Shown piece after piece: positions 15,952 through 23,482 of a stretch of DNA of 36,486 nt. The notes under the pieces are model-generated. The model saw only the letters and a list, made by a program, of their open reading frames with translations. It was not told the DNA's origin and ran no database searches. The DNA is from Fimenecus sp045595185 (GTDB lineage Bacteria > Bacillota > Clostridia > Oscillospirales > Acutalibacteraceae): NCBI GenBank assembly GCA_045595185.1, contig JAZNZX010000032.1:1-36486 (forward strand), read 5' to 3'. Each line of letters opens with the position of its first letter. The stretch's first letter is position 1. A program made the position numbers and the translations under genes.

Positions 15952-17297
15952 AACAACGAATAAAAGTAGAAGGGCTCCTGAAAGCAGTAAAAAAAGGGCG
16001 TGGTGGTGTTAACATTGCCCATAATAAAAATACTGCAGGAATGCGTGTTATTCGTATTCCTACACCACCGTTTGTACAGATTGCAATGCGACAGGGCATC
16101 GGTGCAGAATGTACTCCTGTGGTAAAGGTTGGGGACTATGTTAAATTAGGTCAGCTTATCGGTGACAGCGATGCCTATATCAGTGCACCGATTTATGCTT
16201 CAATTTCAGGTACGGTTACTGAAATCAAGGACATAAAGCTTTCAACAGGTGTAATGTCAAAGGCAGTAGTTATTGAAAGTGACGGACTTATGGCTCCTGA
16301 TGAATTTACACCACCTGTTGTAACTGATGCAAAGAGTCTTGTTGATGCAGTAAGAAAATCAGGTCTTGTCGGTCTTGGTGGTGCAGGTTTCCCTGCTCAT
16401 GTAAAGCTTAATCTTCCACAGGAGGCAAAAATTGATACTCTTATTATCAATGCTGCCGAATGTGAACCGTATATTACAGTTGACTACCGTGAATGTGTTG
16501 AAAACAGCGTAAATATTATGCGTGGCGTTAATGCAGTTAGTAAATATCTTCATATTGACAATGTTATTATTGCAGTTGAAGATAATAAGCCGATTGCTTT
16601 ACAGATTCTTAAGGAAATCGCAGATAGTGCTACTGAAGGCGAAAAGGTCAAGGTTATGGCACTTAAATCAAAGTATCCACAAGGTGCTGAAAAGATGATT
16701 ATTCAGTCAGCAACAGGAAGAAAAATGCCTCCTGGAAAATTACCGTCTGATGTGGGTTGCGTTGTAATGAATGTTGCAAGTATTGCCTTTGTTGGTCGAT
16801 TTGTAGCAACAGGTAAACCACTCGTGAGCAGAAGTATGACAATTGACGGTTCAGCAATCAAAACACCTAAAAATGTCCGTGTCCCAATCGGTACTATGAT
16901 GGATTACATAGTTGATTATTGTGGTGGTTTTACAGAAGAACCTGAAAAGATTGTTTGTGGTGGTCCTATGATGGGTTCAGCACTTACAGACATCAATTAT
17001 CCTGTTCTTAAGGGCAACAACGCTTTATTGGCATTCAAAAAAGGTGACCTGAGCATCAAAAAGGAAACAGATTGTATTCGTTGCGGTCGTTGTGCAGCAG
17101 CGTGTCCGCTGAATCTCGTTCCTACAAATATCGAAAAATTCACTAAAATCGGTGATATACCAAAGCTTAAGCACTCAGGCGCAATGGTGTGTATGGAATG
17201 TGGCTCTTGTGCATACAGTTGTCCTGCAGGTAAGCCTTTAGTACAGCATATGCGACTTGCAAAGGCAAAAATCAGAGAGGAGGAAGCAAAGAAATGA
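15948..17297 (+). CDS. rnfC: Rnf complex subunit RnfC, 449 aa
   Basis: Peripheral subunit of the ferredoxin:NAD+ oxidoreductase ion pump; it binds NAD(H) and FMN and passes electrons. GLVGLGGAGFPAHVKL (about 139-154) is the nucleotide/FMN site, followed by the SLBB-like domain, and the C-terminus has two 4Fe-4S motifs, CIRCGRCAAACP and CMECGSCAYSCP. Full length for the short Clostridial type. The GTG start overlaps the preceding stop and follows AAGGAGATGG. Confidence 0.95.
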   Translation: MKQRIKVEGLLKAVKKGRGGVNIAHNKNTAGMRVIRIPTPPFVQIAMRQGIGAECTPVVKVGDYVKLGQLIGDSDAYISAPIYASISGTVTEIKDIKLSTGVMSKAVVIESDGLMAPDEFTPPVVTDAKSLVDAVRKSGLVGLGGAGFPAHVKLNLPQEAKIDTLIINAAECEPYITVDYRECVENSVNIMRGVNAVSKYLHIDNVIIAVEDNKPIALQILKEIADSATEGEKVKVMALKSKYPQGAEKMIIQSATGRKMPPGKLPSDVGCVVMNVASIAFVGRFVATGKPLVSRSMTIDGSAIKTPKNVRVPIGTMMDYIVDYCGGFTEEPEKIVCGGPMMGSALTDINYPVLKGNNALLAFKKGDLSIKKETDCIRCGRCAAACPLNLVPTNIEKFTKIGDIPKLKHSGAMVCMECGSCAYSCPAGKPLVQHMRLAKAKIREEEAKK

Positions 17298-18316
17298 GCG
17301 AAATAACTAAAAAACTTGTTGTCAGCGCGTCACCGCATTTCCGTTCAAGGACAACAACCACAATGATTATGCTTGATGTTATAATTGCAATGATTCCTGC
17401 TCTTGTGGCATCGGTAATTCTTTTCGGTTATCGTTCACTTGTGCTTACTGTTGTTTCAGTAATCTCTTGTGTTGTTTTTGAATATCTTTCAAGAAAAGTT
17501 ATGAAACGACACAACACAATAGGGGATTTAAGTGCAGTTGTAACAGGTATGCTTTTAGCCTTTAATCTTCCTTCAACAATGCCTGCTTGGATGGTTGTGA
17601 TTGGTGCCTTTACTGCTATTGTGATTGCAAAGCAATTCTTTGGTGGTATCGGCAATAACTTTGTAAATCCTGCGTTAATCGGTCGAATCGTTCTTATGGC
17701 TTCTTATCCGTCACAAATCGGTAATTTCGTAGCACCGTTTTCACATAGAGGCGGAGTTGATGCTGTGACAACTGCAACTCCACTTGCACAGATGACATCT
17801 GTTTATTCTGCTGAAAATATGGAAACAGCAATTGATAATGCAGGTCTTCCATCACTTTTGGAAATGTTCCTCGGTGTAAAAGGCGGTTGTCTTGGTGAAG
17901 TTTGTATTCTTGCTTTGATTATCGGTTTTATTTATCTTGTAATCCGTAAGGTTATTTCACCTGTTATTCCGCTTGTTTATGTTGGTACAGTTACTGTATC
18001 AATGCTCATAGCAGGTAAAGGTGATTTCACATTTATGGCATATCAGCTTATGGCAGGCGGACTTGTTCTCGGTGCAGTATTTATGGCAACTGACTATACA
18101 ACATCTCCTGTTTCATTCAAGGGTAAAATCATTTACGCAATCGGTTGCGGTATTCTTACATCGCTGATTCGTATTTTCGGTTCATTACCTGAAGGTGTTT
18201 CATTCTCAATTATTATTATGAATATCCTTGTTCCTCATATCGAGCATATTACAACTGCAAGACCGTTCGGCGAGGTCAAGGAAAAGAAAAATAAGAAGGA
18301 GGCTGAAGCAAAATGA
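17294..18316 (+). CDS. rnfD: Rnf complex subunit RnfD, 340 aa
   Basis: Integral membrane subunit with about ten helices that carries a covalent FMN. The flavinylation site is visible as DAVTTATPLAQ, with Thr162 the likely acceptor. Other NqrB/RnfD segments are FFGGIGNNFVNPALIGR, FMATDYTTSPVS and the Lys/Glu-rich C-terminal tail. The ATGA overlap with rnfC and the GAGGAGG site show translational coupling. Confidence 0.95.
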   Translation: MSEITKKLVVSASPHFRSRTTTTMIMLDVIIAMIPALVASVILFGYRSLVLTVVSVISCVVFEYLSRKVMKRHNTIGDLSAVVTGMLLAFNLPSTMPAWMVVIGAFTAIVIAKQFFGGIGNNFVNPALIGRIVLMASYPSQIGNFVAPFSHRGGVDAVTTATPLAQMTSVYSAENMETAIDNAGLPSLLEMFLGVKGGCLGEVCILALIIGFIYLVIRKVISPVIPLVYVGTVTVSMLIAGKGDFTFMAYQLMAGGLVLGAVFMATDYTTSPVSFKGKIIYAIGCGILTSLIRIFGSLPEGVSFSIIIMNILVPHIEHITTARPFGEVKEKKNKKEAEAK

Positions 18317-18879
18317 AGAAGTTCAATATAAAAGAAGTTCTCATACCAACTGTTTCACTCTTTCTTATATGTACTGTTGTAACATTGTTGTTGGCAGTTA
18401 CAAATTCAGTAACAAAGCCAAAAATTGCACAGTTACAAATTGAAACAGAAAATAAGACAAAGGGTATGGTTTTGTCTGTTGCAAAAGAATTTTCTGATGC
18501 TATGACAGTTTCTTTGAATGGTGTTGATTATACATACTACGAGGGTTATGATGAAGATAACGAAATCACAGGCTATGTTTTCACAACATCGTCAAAGGGT
18601 TATGGCGGCGATATTGTCACAATGGTTGGTGTCAAAGCTGACGGAACAATTTCAGGAATAGATTTCCTTTCAATTTCTGAAACAGCAGGTCTCGGTATGA
18701 ATGCCGATACAGACGATTTCAAGTCACAATTTGTCGGTAAGAGTGGCGAAATCGGACTCAGCAAAAACAATCCTACCGAAAACGAAATTCAGGCACTTAC
18801 AGGTGCTACAATTACATCAAAGGCAGTTACAAATGCTGTGAATATTGCTTTGGAGCTTTTTGAGGAGGTGAATAACTGA
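18313..18879 (+). CDS. rnfG: Rnf complex subunit RnfG, 188 aa
   Basis: Single-helix anchored (about 10-32) extracytoplasmic FMN-binding domain. The ApbE target motif is LTGATITSK, with Thr166 as the probable FMN acceptor; the position that is usually Asp three residues before the S/TGAT is Gln here. GYGGDIVTMVGV and SETAGLGMNA are the family's conserved flavin-contact segments. It overlaps rnfD by four bases and rnfE by one. Confidence 0.95.
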   Translation: MKKFNIKEVLIPTVSLFLICTVVTLLLAVTNSVTKPKIAQLQIETENKTKGMVLSVAKEFSDAMTVSLNGVDYTYYEGYDEDNEITGYVFTTSSKGYGGDIVTMVGVKADGTISGIDFLSISETAGLGMNADTDDFKSQFVGKSGEIGLSKNNPTENEIQALTGATITSKAVTNAVNIALELFEEVNN

Positions 18880-19580
18880 TGGCAGAAAAGAAATCAATTT
18901 TCGGTGAATTTTCTAAAGGTCTTATTAAGGAAAACCCTGTTTTAAGACTTGTTCTCGGTACTTGCCCTACTCTTGCAACATCAACTTCCGTTGAAAGTGC
19001 AATCGGTATGGGACTTGCTGCAACAGTTGTTCTCGTTTGCTCAAATATTGTTATTTCAGCACTTCGAAAGGTTATTCCTTCAAAGGTTCGTATTCCTGCG
19101 TATATTGTTGTTATTGCAGGTTTTGTGTCAATCGTGCAGATGCTTGTTAAAGCATTTTTACCGCAGATTGACGAAATGCTTGGTGTTTATCTTCCGCTTA
19201 TCGTTGTAAACTGTATTATTCTTGGTCGTGCAGAAGCCTTTGCAAGTAAAAATACAGTTCTCTATTCAGCGGTTGACGGTGTAGGCATGGGTGTTGGTTT
19301 TACTGCTGCACTTTTGCTTATGGGTGGTATTCGTGAGCTTATGGGTGCAGGTTCACTTGCAGGCTTCACAGTTTTACCTGAAGCAATTCCGCCAATGACA
19401 ATTTTTGTGTTGGCTCCGGGTGGTTTCTTCGTATTCGGTATTTTAATTGCACTTGCAAACAAGGTTGCAGAAAGTAACGGAAAACCAAAGGCAGAACTCA
19501 AAGGCTGTTCAGCTTGTCCTATGGCATCAACCTGTTCGCTTGTAGGCTCTGCAGATGCGTGTAAGGAGGAAGTAAAATGA
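18879..19580 (+). CDS. rnfE: Rnf complex subunit RnfE, 233 aa, with cysteine-rich tail
   Basis: Six-helix membrane subunit paired with RnfA; LVLGTCPTLATSTS near the N-terminus has the Cys that helps hold the intramembrane 2Fe-2S cluster, and VVNCIILGRAEAFA is the second Cys segment. Beyond the last helix is a hydrophilic tail (206-233) with four cysteines, Cys210, Cys213, Cys219 and Cys228, spaced C-x2-C-x5-C-x8-C, a pattern that could bind another metal centre. The gene starts within the rnfG stop codon and ends in an ATGA overlap with rnfA. Confidence 0.94.
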   Translation: MAEKKSIFGEFSKGLIKENPVLRLVLGTCPTLATSTSVESAIGMGLAATVVLVCSNIVISALRKVIPSKVRIPAYIVVIAGFVSIVQMLVKAFLPQIDEMLGVYLPLIVVNCIILGRAEAFASKNTVLYSAVDGVGMGVGFTAALLLMGGIRELMGAGSLAGFTVLPEAIPPMTIFVLAPGGFFVFGILIALANKVAESNGKPKAELKGCSACPMASTCSLVGSADACKEEVK

Positions 19581-20167
19581 TTAAAGTATTTTTAGCAATT
19601 CTTCTTACAGGAATTTTAACTGATAACTATATTCTTTCGAAGTTCCTTGGTATCTGTCCTTTCCTGGGAGTTTCAAAGAAGGTCAATACTGCAGTTGGTA
19701 TGAGTGCGGCCGTTATCTTTGTTATGGTGCTTGCGACTGCTGTTACATACCCGATTAATACACTGCTTGTGAAAAACGATATGGAGTATTTACAGACAAT
19801 TGTATTTATTCTTGTAATTGCTGCCCTTGTTCAGCTTGTTGAAATTATTCTTAAAAAATATATGGTAGCTCTTTACAATGCTTTGGGAATTTATCTTCCG
19901 CTTATTACAACAAACTGTGCTGTTTTAGGTGTTGTTCTTCTCAATATTGAAGAAGGCTATACATTCGGAGAATCAATTGTATCTTCTCTTGGTGCAGGTC
20001 TTGGCTTTATGGTGGCTATGATTATGTTTGCAGGTGTTCGTGAACGACTTGAAGGTGCAGACATTCCAAAGAGCTTACAGGGTCTTCCGATTACACTCGT
20101 TTCTGCATCTCTTGTTTCAATGTCCTTCTTAGGCTTTACAGGACTTGTTGACAACATCTTTAATTAA
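19577..20167 (+). CDS. rnfA: Rnf complex subunit RnfA, 196 aa
   Basis: Six-helix membrane subunit, mirror-fold partner of RnfE. DNYILSKFLGICPFLGVSK places Cys27 at the predicted intramembrane iron-sulphur site and LPLITTNCAVLGV supplies the second Cys. Other typical segments are GLGFMVAMIMFAGVRERL and KSLQGLPITL. Length is typical. It follows rnfE with an ATGA overlap and precedes rnfB by 12 bases. Confidence 0.95.
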   Translation: MIKVFLAILLTGILTDNYILSKFLGICPFLGVSKKVNTAVGMSAAVIFVMVLATAVTYPINTLLVKNDMEYLQTIVFILVIAALVQLVEIILKKYMVALYNALGIYLPLITTNCAVLGVVLLNIEEGYTFGESIVSSLGAGLGFMVAMIMFAGVRERLEGADIPKSLQGLPITLVSASLVSMSFLGFTGLVDNIFN

Positions 20168-20179
20168 GGAGGGAATAAG

Positions 20180-20986
20180 ATGGATATTTTAACTGCTGTT
20201 GTAATTGTGGCTGTAATCGGTCTTGTTCTCGGACTTGTTCTTGCTGTCGCTTCAATTGTATTTGCTGTTCCGAAGGATGAAAAAGCAGAAGCTGTTCGCG
20301 AATGTCTTCCGGGTGCTAACTGTGGTGCTTGCGGATATTCAGGCTGTGACGGTTATGCTAATGCTTTGGCAAAAGGCGAAACAGATAATACTGCACTTTG
20401 TTCACCGGGCGGTAATGCTGCATCACAGGATATTGCAGCTATTTTAGGACTTCAGGCAGGCGAGGTTATGCCTGAGGCTGCTGTTGTGCTTTGTATGGGA
20501 CACAACGAAACTGCAAAACTTAAATACGATTATCAGGGTGTTGACAGTTGTGTAATGGCATCACAGCTTTATAACGGACCAAAAGAATGTGTGTATGGTT
20601 GTCTTGGTCTTGGTGACTGTGTTAAAGCTTGTCCTTATAATGCAATTCACATTTGTAACGGTGTCGCAAGAATTAATCCTGTTGAGTGTCGTGCTTGTAA
20701 AATGTGCGTAAACACTTGTCCTAAAGGACTTATTGAAATGATGCCGCTTCATCGCATTACTGCCGCTGTGCTTTGTAAAAATCATGATAAAGGTGCGGTG
20801 ACCCGAAAAGAATGTACCGCAGGCTGTATCGGCTGTATGAAGTGCGTAAAGACCTGTGAATATGATGCTGTTAAGGTTGAAAACTTCGTTGCACATGTTG
20901 ACTATCACAAGTGTATCGGTTGCGGAAAATGTCATGAGGTTTGTCCTGTTGGTGTAATCGACCTTGTGGATATGAAAAAAGTGTAA
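20180..20986 (+). CDS. rnfB: Rnf complex subunit RnfB, 268 aa
   Basis: Ferredoxin-accepting subunit: one N-terminal helix (about 4-28), the 4Fe-4S domain CLPGANCGACGYSGCDGY, then a string of ferredoxin-type Cys clusters (CVYGCLGLGDCVKACP, CRACKMCVNTCP, CTAGCIGCMKCVKTC, CIGCGKCHEVCP). The last two form one typical 2[4Fe-4S] ferredoxin module. Electrons from reduced ferredoxin enter here. It is the last gene of the operon and is followed 24 bases later by a strong terminator. Gene order C-D-G-E-A-B is the standard Clostridial one. Confidence 0.95.
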   Translation: MDILTAVVIVAVIGLVLGLVLAVASIVFAVPKDEKAEAVRECLPGANCGACGYSGCDGYANALAKGETDNTALCSPGGNAASQDIAAILGLQAGEVMPEAAVVLCMGHNETAKLKYDYQGVDSCVMASQLYNGPKECVYGCLGLGDCVKACPYNAIHICNGVARINPVECRACKMCVNTCPKGLIEMMPLHRITAAVLCKNHDKGAVTRKECTAGCIGCMKCVKTCEYDAVKVENFVAHVDYHKCIGCGKCHEVCPVGVIDLVDMKKV

Positions 20987-21010
20987 ATTAAATAGAAAAA
21001 TAGCAAAAAA

Positions 21011-21040
21011 GCCAACGCAAAAATCTGCGTTGGCTTTTTT
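21011..21040 (+). terminator. Terminator of the rnf operon
   Basis: A perfect 9-bp stem GCCAACGCA / TGCGTTGGC followed by six T; A-rich before the stem. Confidence 0.93.
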
Positions 21041-21056
21041 GTATAATATCAATAAT

Positions 21057-21213
21057 TTGGAGGTTGTAGGGCAGATACCCCCCTCAGTCAAATGCTACGC
21101 ATTTGCCAGCTCCCCCTCAAGGGTGGAGCCCAAGATAGCCTTCCCTTGGAGGGGACGGTGTCACCGACAGGTGACGAAAGGGGGGATTCAACTCACCGAC
21201 AAATTATAATTTA
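21057..21213. repeat. Multi-hairpin intergenic repeat, R4
   Basis: A G+C-rich island of about 155 bp containing CCCCCCTCAGTC, the hairpin CAAATGC-TAC-GCATTTG, a GCTCC...GGAGC hairpin and GTCACC-GAC-AGGTGAC. I recognise the CCCCTCAGTC...CAGCTCCCCCT type as a dispersed intergenic palindrome common in gut Clostridia. Its edges, AATTTGGAGGTTGTAGGG and the reverse complement of CCGACAAATTATAATTT, resemble the ends of repeats R1-R3 (AAATTGGAGTTTGTCGGG), so the two repeat types may share mobilising ends. No ORF. Confidence 0.7.
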
Positions 21214-21228
21214 TAAAAGTAAAAACAC

Positions 21229-21264
21229 AAAAAAGATGACTGCCGTTTAAAAACGACAGCCATC
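21229..21264 (-). terminator. Minus-strand terminator of the small-gene transcript
   Basis: The 12-bp stem GATGGCTGTCGT / ACGGCAGTCATC is fully paired (two G-U pairs) only in minus-strand RNA and is followed by six T there. In plus-strand RNA the same positions become two A-C mismatches. The direction fits a transcript from the promoter at 21613-21641. Confidence 0.7.
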
Positions 21265-21336
21265 TTTTTTTTATGAGAAAAATTATTATGAAAAAACCTA
21301 AATTAAGCGACTTCCGAATGAAGTCTATATATGAAA

Positions 21337-21435
21337 AATTTCTGTGCGATGGGAAAATAGGGATTGGTGTTATACTTTATGAAAAAGGAAAGGGAAAATT
21401 TGTTGGGGATTGGAAAAACCCACCACACAGAAATT
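21337..21435. other. Long inverted repeat in the untranslated part of the small-gene transcript
   Basis: AATTTCTGTG (21337-21346) pairs perfectly with CACAGAAATT (21426-21435), and inside it TGGG (21350-21353) pairs with CCCA (21419-21422) across a symmetric 3x3 internal loop. The ~65-base interior has a near-repeated GGATTGG. It lies between the 36-aa ORF and the minus-strand terminator, so the RNA would be a structured 3' region. No known RNA family recognised. Confidence 0.45.
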
Positions 21436-21469
21436 GTAAACAAACTAAAGGAAATTTTTTGTTCAGCCT

Positions 21470-21580
21470 TTATGCTGCGAAGCTAAGTAACTGAACAACT
21501 TTGAGCACTGACTTGATTGAGAACTTTTCGTTAAGTAACTCAACAGCAAGCTTAATCTGCTCCTGTTCGGCGTTATACAC
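21470..21580 (-). CDS. Small unknown protein, 36 aa, with strong expression signals
   Basis: GTG start 8 bases after a full AAAGGAGG site (21596-21589) and about 25 bases after a predicted transcription start from TTGACT-17-TATTAT. The 36 residues (beginning MYNAEQEQIKLAVELLNEKF, ending KVVQLLSFAA) are amphipathic-helix-like with no signal peptide. I do not recognise a family. The opening has a faint likeness to the first helix of IS3-type OrfA or other HTH proteins, so it could be a truncated DNA-binding protein, but an intact promoter, ribosome-binding site and stop codon argue against simple decay. Its promoter is preceded by four TTGTGCAA-type sites. Confidence 0.5.
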   Translation of the reverse strand: MYNAEQEQIKLAVELLNEKFSIKSVLKVVQLLSFAA

Positions 21581-21612
21581 TATTACCGCCTCCTTTATTC
21601 TGTTGTGGCTAT

Positions 21613-21641
21613 ATAATAACAGATAAAAACAAAAAAGTCAA
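21613..21641 (-). promoter_or_regulatory. Promoter of the 36-aa gene
   Basis: Minus strand: TTGACT (21641-21636), 17-base spacer, TATTAT (21618-21613). One TTGCACAA site (21648-21655) lies six bases upstream of the -35 box. Confidence 0.75.
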
Positions 21642-21647
21642 GTATTT

Positions 21648-21842
21648 TTGCACAATAAAATTATTAAATATTTGTGAATATTGCACAAACAAACTGTAAA
21701 CAAAAAACTTTGCAGGCTGTGTAATAATTCACAAAAGAAAAACAAGTTTTTGTGCAATATGTATAAATACAAGGTTCTGATATGGTAATATATGACAATG
21801 AAAACTCGAAAAAGTACAAAAATCGTCAAAAAGTTTGTGCAA
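21648..21842. promoter_or_regulatory. Array of four TTGTGCAA / TTGCACAA octamers
   Basis: TTGCACAA at 21648-21655 and 21681-21688; its complement TTGTGCAA at 21750-21757 and 21835-21842. The second site is part of a wider dyad, TTTGTGAATATTGCACAAA. The same octamer occurs in the YczE-type gene leader (7652-7659). Such an array between a leftward promoter (21613) and a rightward extended -10 box (21783-21791) looks like an operator region. The binding protein is unknown. Confidence 0.45.
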
Positions 21843-21861
21843 CTTTTTTAAAAATATAAAA

Positions 21862-21886
21862 AAGAGGTTGATTTTTTCAACCTCTT
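21862..21886. terminator. Bidirectional terminator after the transporter gene
   Basis: A 10-bp stem AAGAGGTTGA / TCAACCTCTT with A/T runs on both sides; it lies 20 bases downstream of the transporter stop on the minus strand. Confidence 0.85.
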
Positions 21887-21905
21887 TCATTTTGACTATG
21901 GGATT

Positions 21906-23372
21906 TTATTTTTCCTGTGCATTTTCCATCTGTTCGCGTTGTTTAAGAACTGCTTCGTGAATATCATCTTTAGTCTTTCCAGTAAGCTTATAGAAAAGGA
22001 ATGGAAGACCTGCAAGAAGCATCATAATACCGTGGAAAATTGTGTAGAAGAAAAGCATTGCAATTTTTGTGTATGTGCTTTGTTCGGGATAAACACCATC
22101 TTCAGGCTGAATATATTTAATAATAGAATCTTCACCTAAAAGAATCAAAGGTGATACTGTTGTTGCAATAGTACCGCTAATCATTGTGCCGATACCGATA
22201 ACAAACGGTAAGCTTGCATCAAGACGTTTTCCTGTTTTAAGCTCGATTGTTTCAAGTACATCAGCCTGGAACATAGAAGGAAGAAGATTTGATGCACCGA
22301 ACTGAAGACCGATAAGGAAAAGGAATACAATAAAGATTATCTGTAATGCAGGTGTAGGCTTTGTAAAGTACGCATAACCAACGGCAAAAGCCAAGGTGTT
22401 TGCAATAACAGAATAAATACCTGAAGCAATATAAAGCTGTTTTGAATTGAACTTTTTGAGTAAGAAGTTAATAATAAGCATACCTACAGCTGTACCGATT
22501 CCGGTAGGAAGACCAAAGAAAAGGAATTTACCGGAGTCACCGAGAAGTGCAGCAGCAAGGAAAATACCCATATATGTAGCAATTCCGCGGAAATTCTTCA
22601 GAAATTCGCTTATGATGATAACCCAGGCATATTTGTTGACGAGAATGTCCTTAATACCGACCAAAGGATTTTTCTTTTCAGTACTATATACAGTTCTTTC
22701 TCTTACAAGATGCATACCGATAAGCATTGTAATTGCACCGACTGCAGCACAAAGTGAAGCACCGATAATATATTGCATTGCTTCAACGTGCATCTGGCTT
22801 TCAGGGTTATTCTTCTTGATTGCTTTAAGTATTTCACTTATTACAAGAACAACAACCAATGGTGCAGAATTACCGACAGCACTTGATATTGAACGGAACG
22901 AGAGAACCTGGTCGCGCTCTTTATTATTAGGTGTCATAACATTTGCAACAAGATTAAAAACATTACCTAATTGAGTTGAAAATGTGTATGCAAGACCGAT
23001 TGTAAGAAGATATATCAATAATAATGTTGAACTGAGTCCGCTTGGTGCAACGAATGTCAGAATCAATGACAAGGCACAGGGGATGGCGATAAATGTACCG
23101 ATTGGACGGAACTTACCCTTTTTTGAGGGCTTATGACCGTCAATATACATTGCGGTAAAGAAACTCATAACAAAACCTGCTATACTTAAAAAACCGTTGT
23201 AGAAGGCGATAGTTTCTTTTGGTAACACAAGGACATTAACAAGAAAGGCTTGTTTGTAGTTGCCAACCATACCTGTAATCATTGTGTAAAAGAAAATTGC
23301 CATTAAATAAAAGACAAATTCACTTTTACCAACATACTTTTTGTTATTAGCTGTTGTAATAGTATTGCTCAT
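21906..23372 (-). CDS. MFS transporter of the GPH (glycoside-pentoside-hexuronide) type, 488 aa
   Basis: Twelve predicted membrane helices. The loop after helix 2, MYIDGHKPSKKGKFRPIG, matches the GPH family signature (D...kkGkfRP), and RDQVLSFRSISSAVGN resembles the family's helix-4/5 loop. Substrates of GPH carriers are mostly sugars taken up with Na+ or H+; nothing nearby identifies the sugar. ATG at 23372 follows AAGGTAGGG; an upstream in-frame extension of 13 residues lacks a site. It follows trmB on the same strand but a terminator lies between them. Confidence 0.83.
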   Translation of the reverse strand: MSNTITTANNKKYVGKSEFVFYLMAIFFYTMITGMVGNYKQAFLVNVLVLPKETIAFYNGFLSIAGFVMSFFTAMYIDGHKPSKKGKFRPIGTFIAIPCALSLILTFVAPSGLSSTLLLIYLLTIGLAYTFSTQLGNVFNLVANVMTPNNKERDQVLSFRSISSAVGNSAPLVVVLVISEILKAIKKNNPESQMHVEAMQYIIGASLCAAVGAITMLIGMHLVRERTVYSTEKKNPLVGIKDILVNKYAWVIIISEFLKNFRGIATYMGIFLAAALLGDSGKFLFFGLPTGIGTAVGMLIINFLLKKFNSKQLYIASGIYSVIANTLAFAVGYAYFTKPTPALQIIFIVFLFLIGLQFGASNLLPSMFQADVLETIELKTGKRLDASLPFVIGIGTMISGTIATTVSPLILLGEDSIIKYIQPEDGVYPEQSTYTKIAMLFFYTIFHGIMMLLAGLPFLFYKLTGKTKDDIHEAVLKQREQMENAQEK

Positions 23373-23424
23373 GAAATCCCTACCTTTTTTAATATAGATA
23401 CATTTTATCATATCACAAGAAAAT

Positions 23425-23461
23425 AAAAAAGACTGTCAATTTACCAAAAAAATCAACAGTC
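23425..23461 (-). terminator. Probable terminator of trmB
   Basis: Minus strand: GACTGT (23461-23456) pairs with ACAGTC (23436-23431), followed by six T. The stem is short and the loop long, so efficiency may be modest. Confidence 0.55.
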
Positions 23462-23482
23462 CGTTGTTTAATATTACCATTT

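Noticed and set aside
20561..21091. 176-codon ORF antisense to rnfB
   Set aside because: The Cys-cluster coding of rnfB is unmistakable; the antisense reading is Thr/Phe-rich shadow sequence crossing the terminator.
21273..21494. 73-codon ORF on the plus strand
   Set aside because: No ribosome-binding site or promoter; it starts at the T-tract of a hairpin and overlaps the better supported 36-aa gene on the other strand. Its GKGKFVGDWKN stretch faintly resembles a MORN repeat but only once.
21798..21851. 17-codon basic ORF (MKTRKSTKIVKKFVQLF)
   Set aside because: No ribosome-binding site, and its start coincides with the predicted transcription start; a short RNA is the more careful reading.
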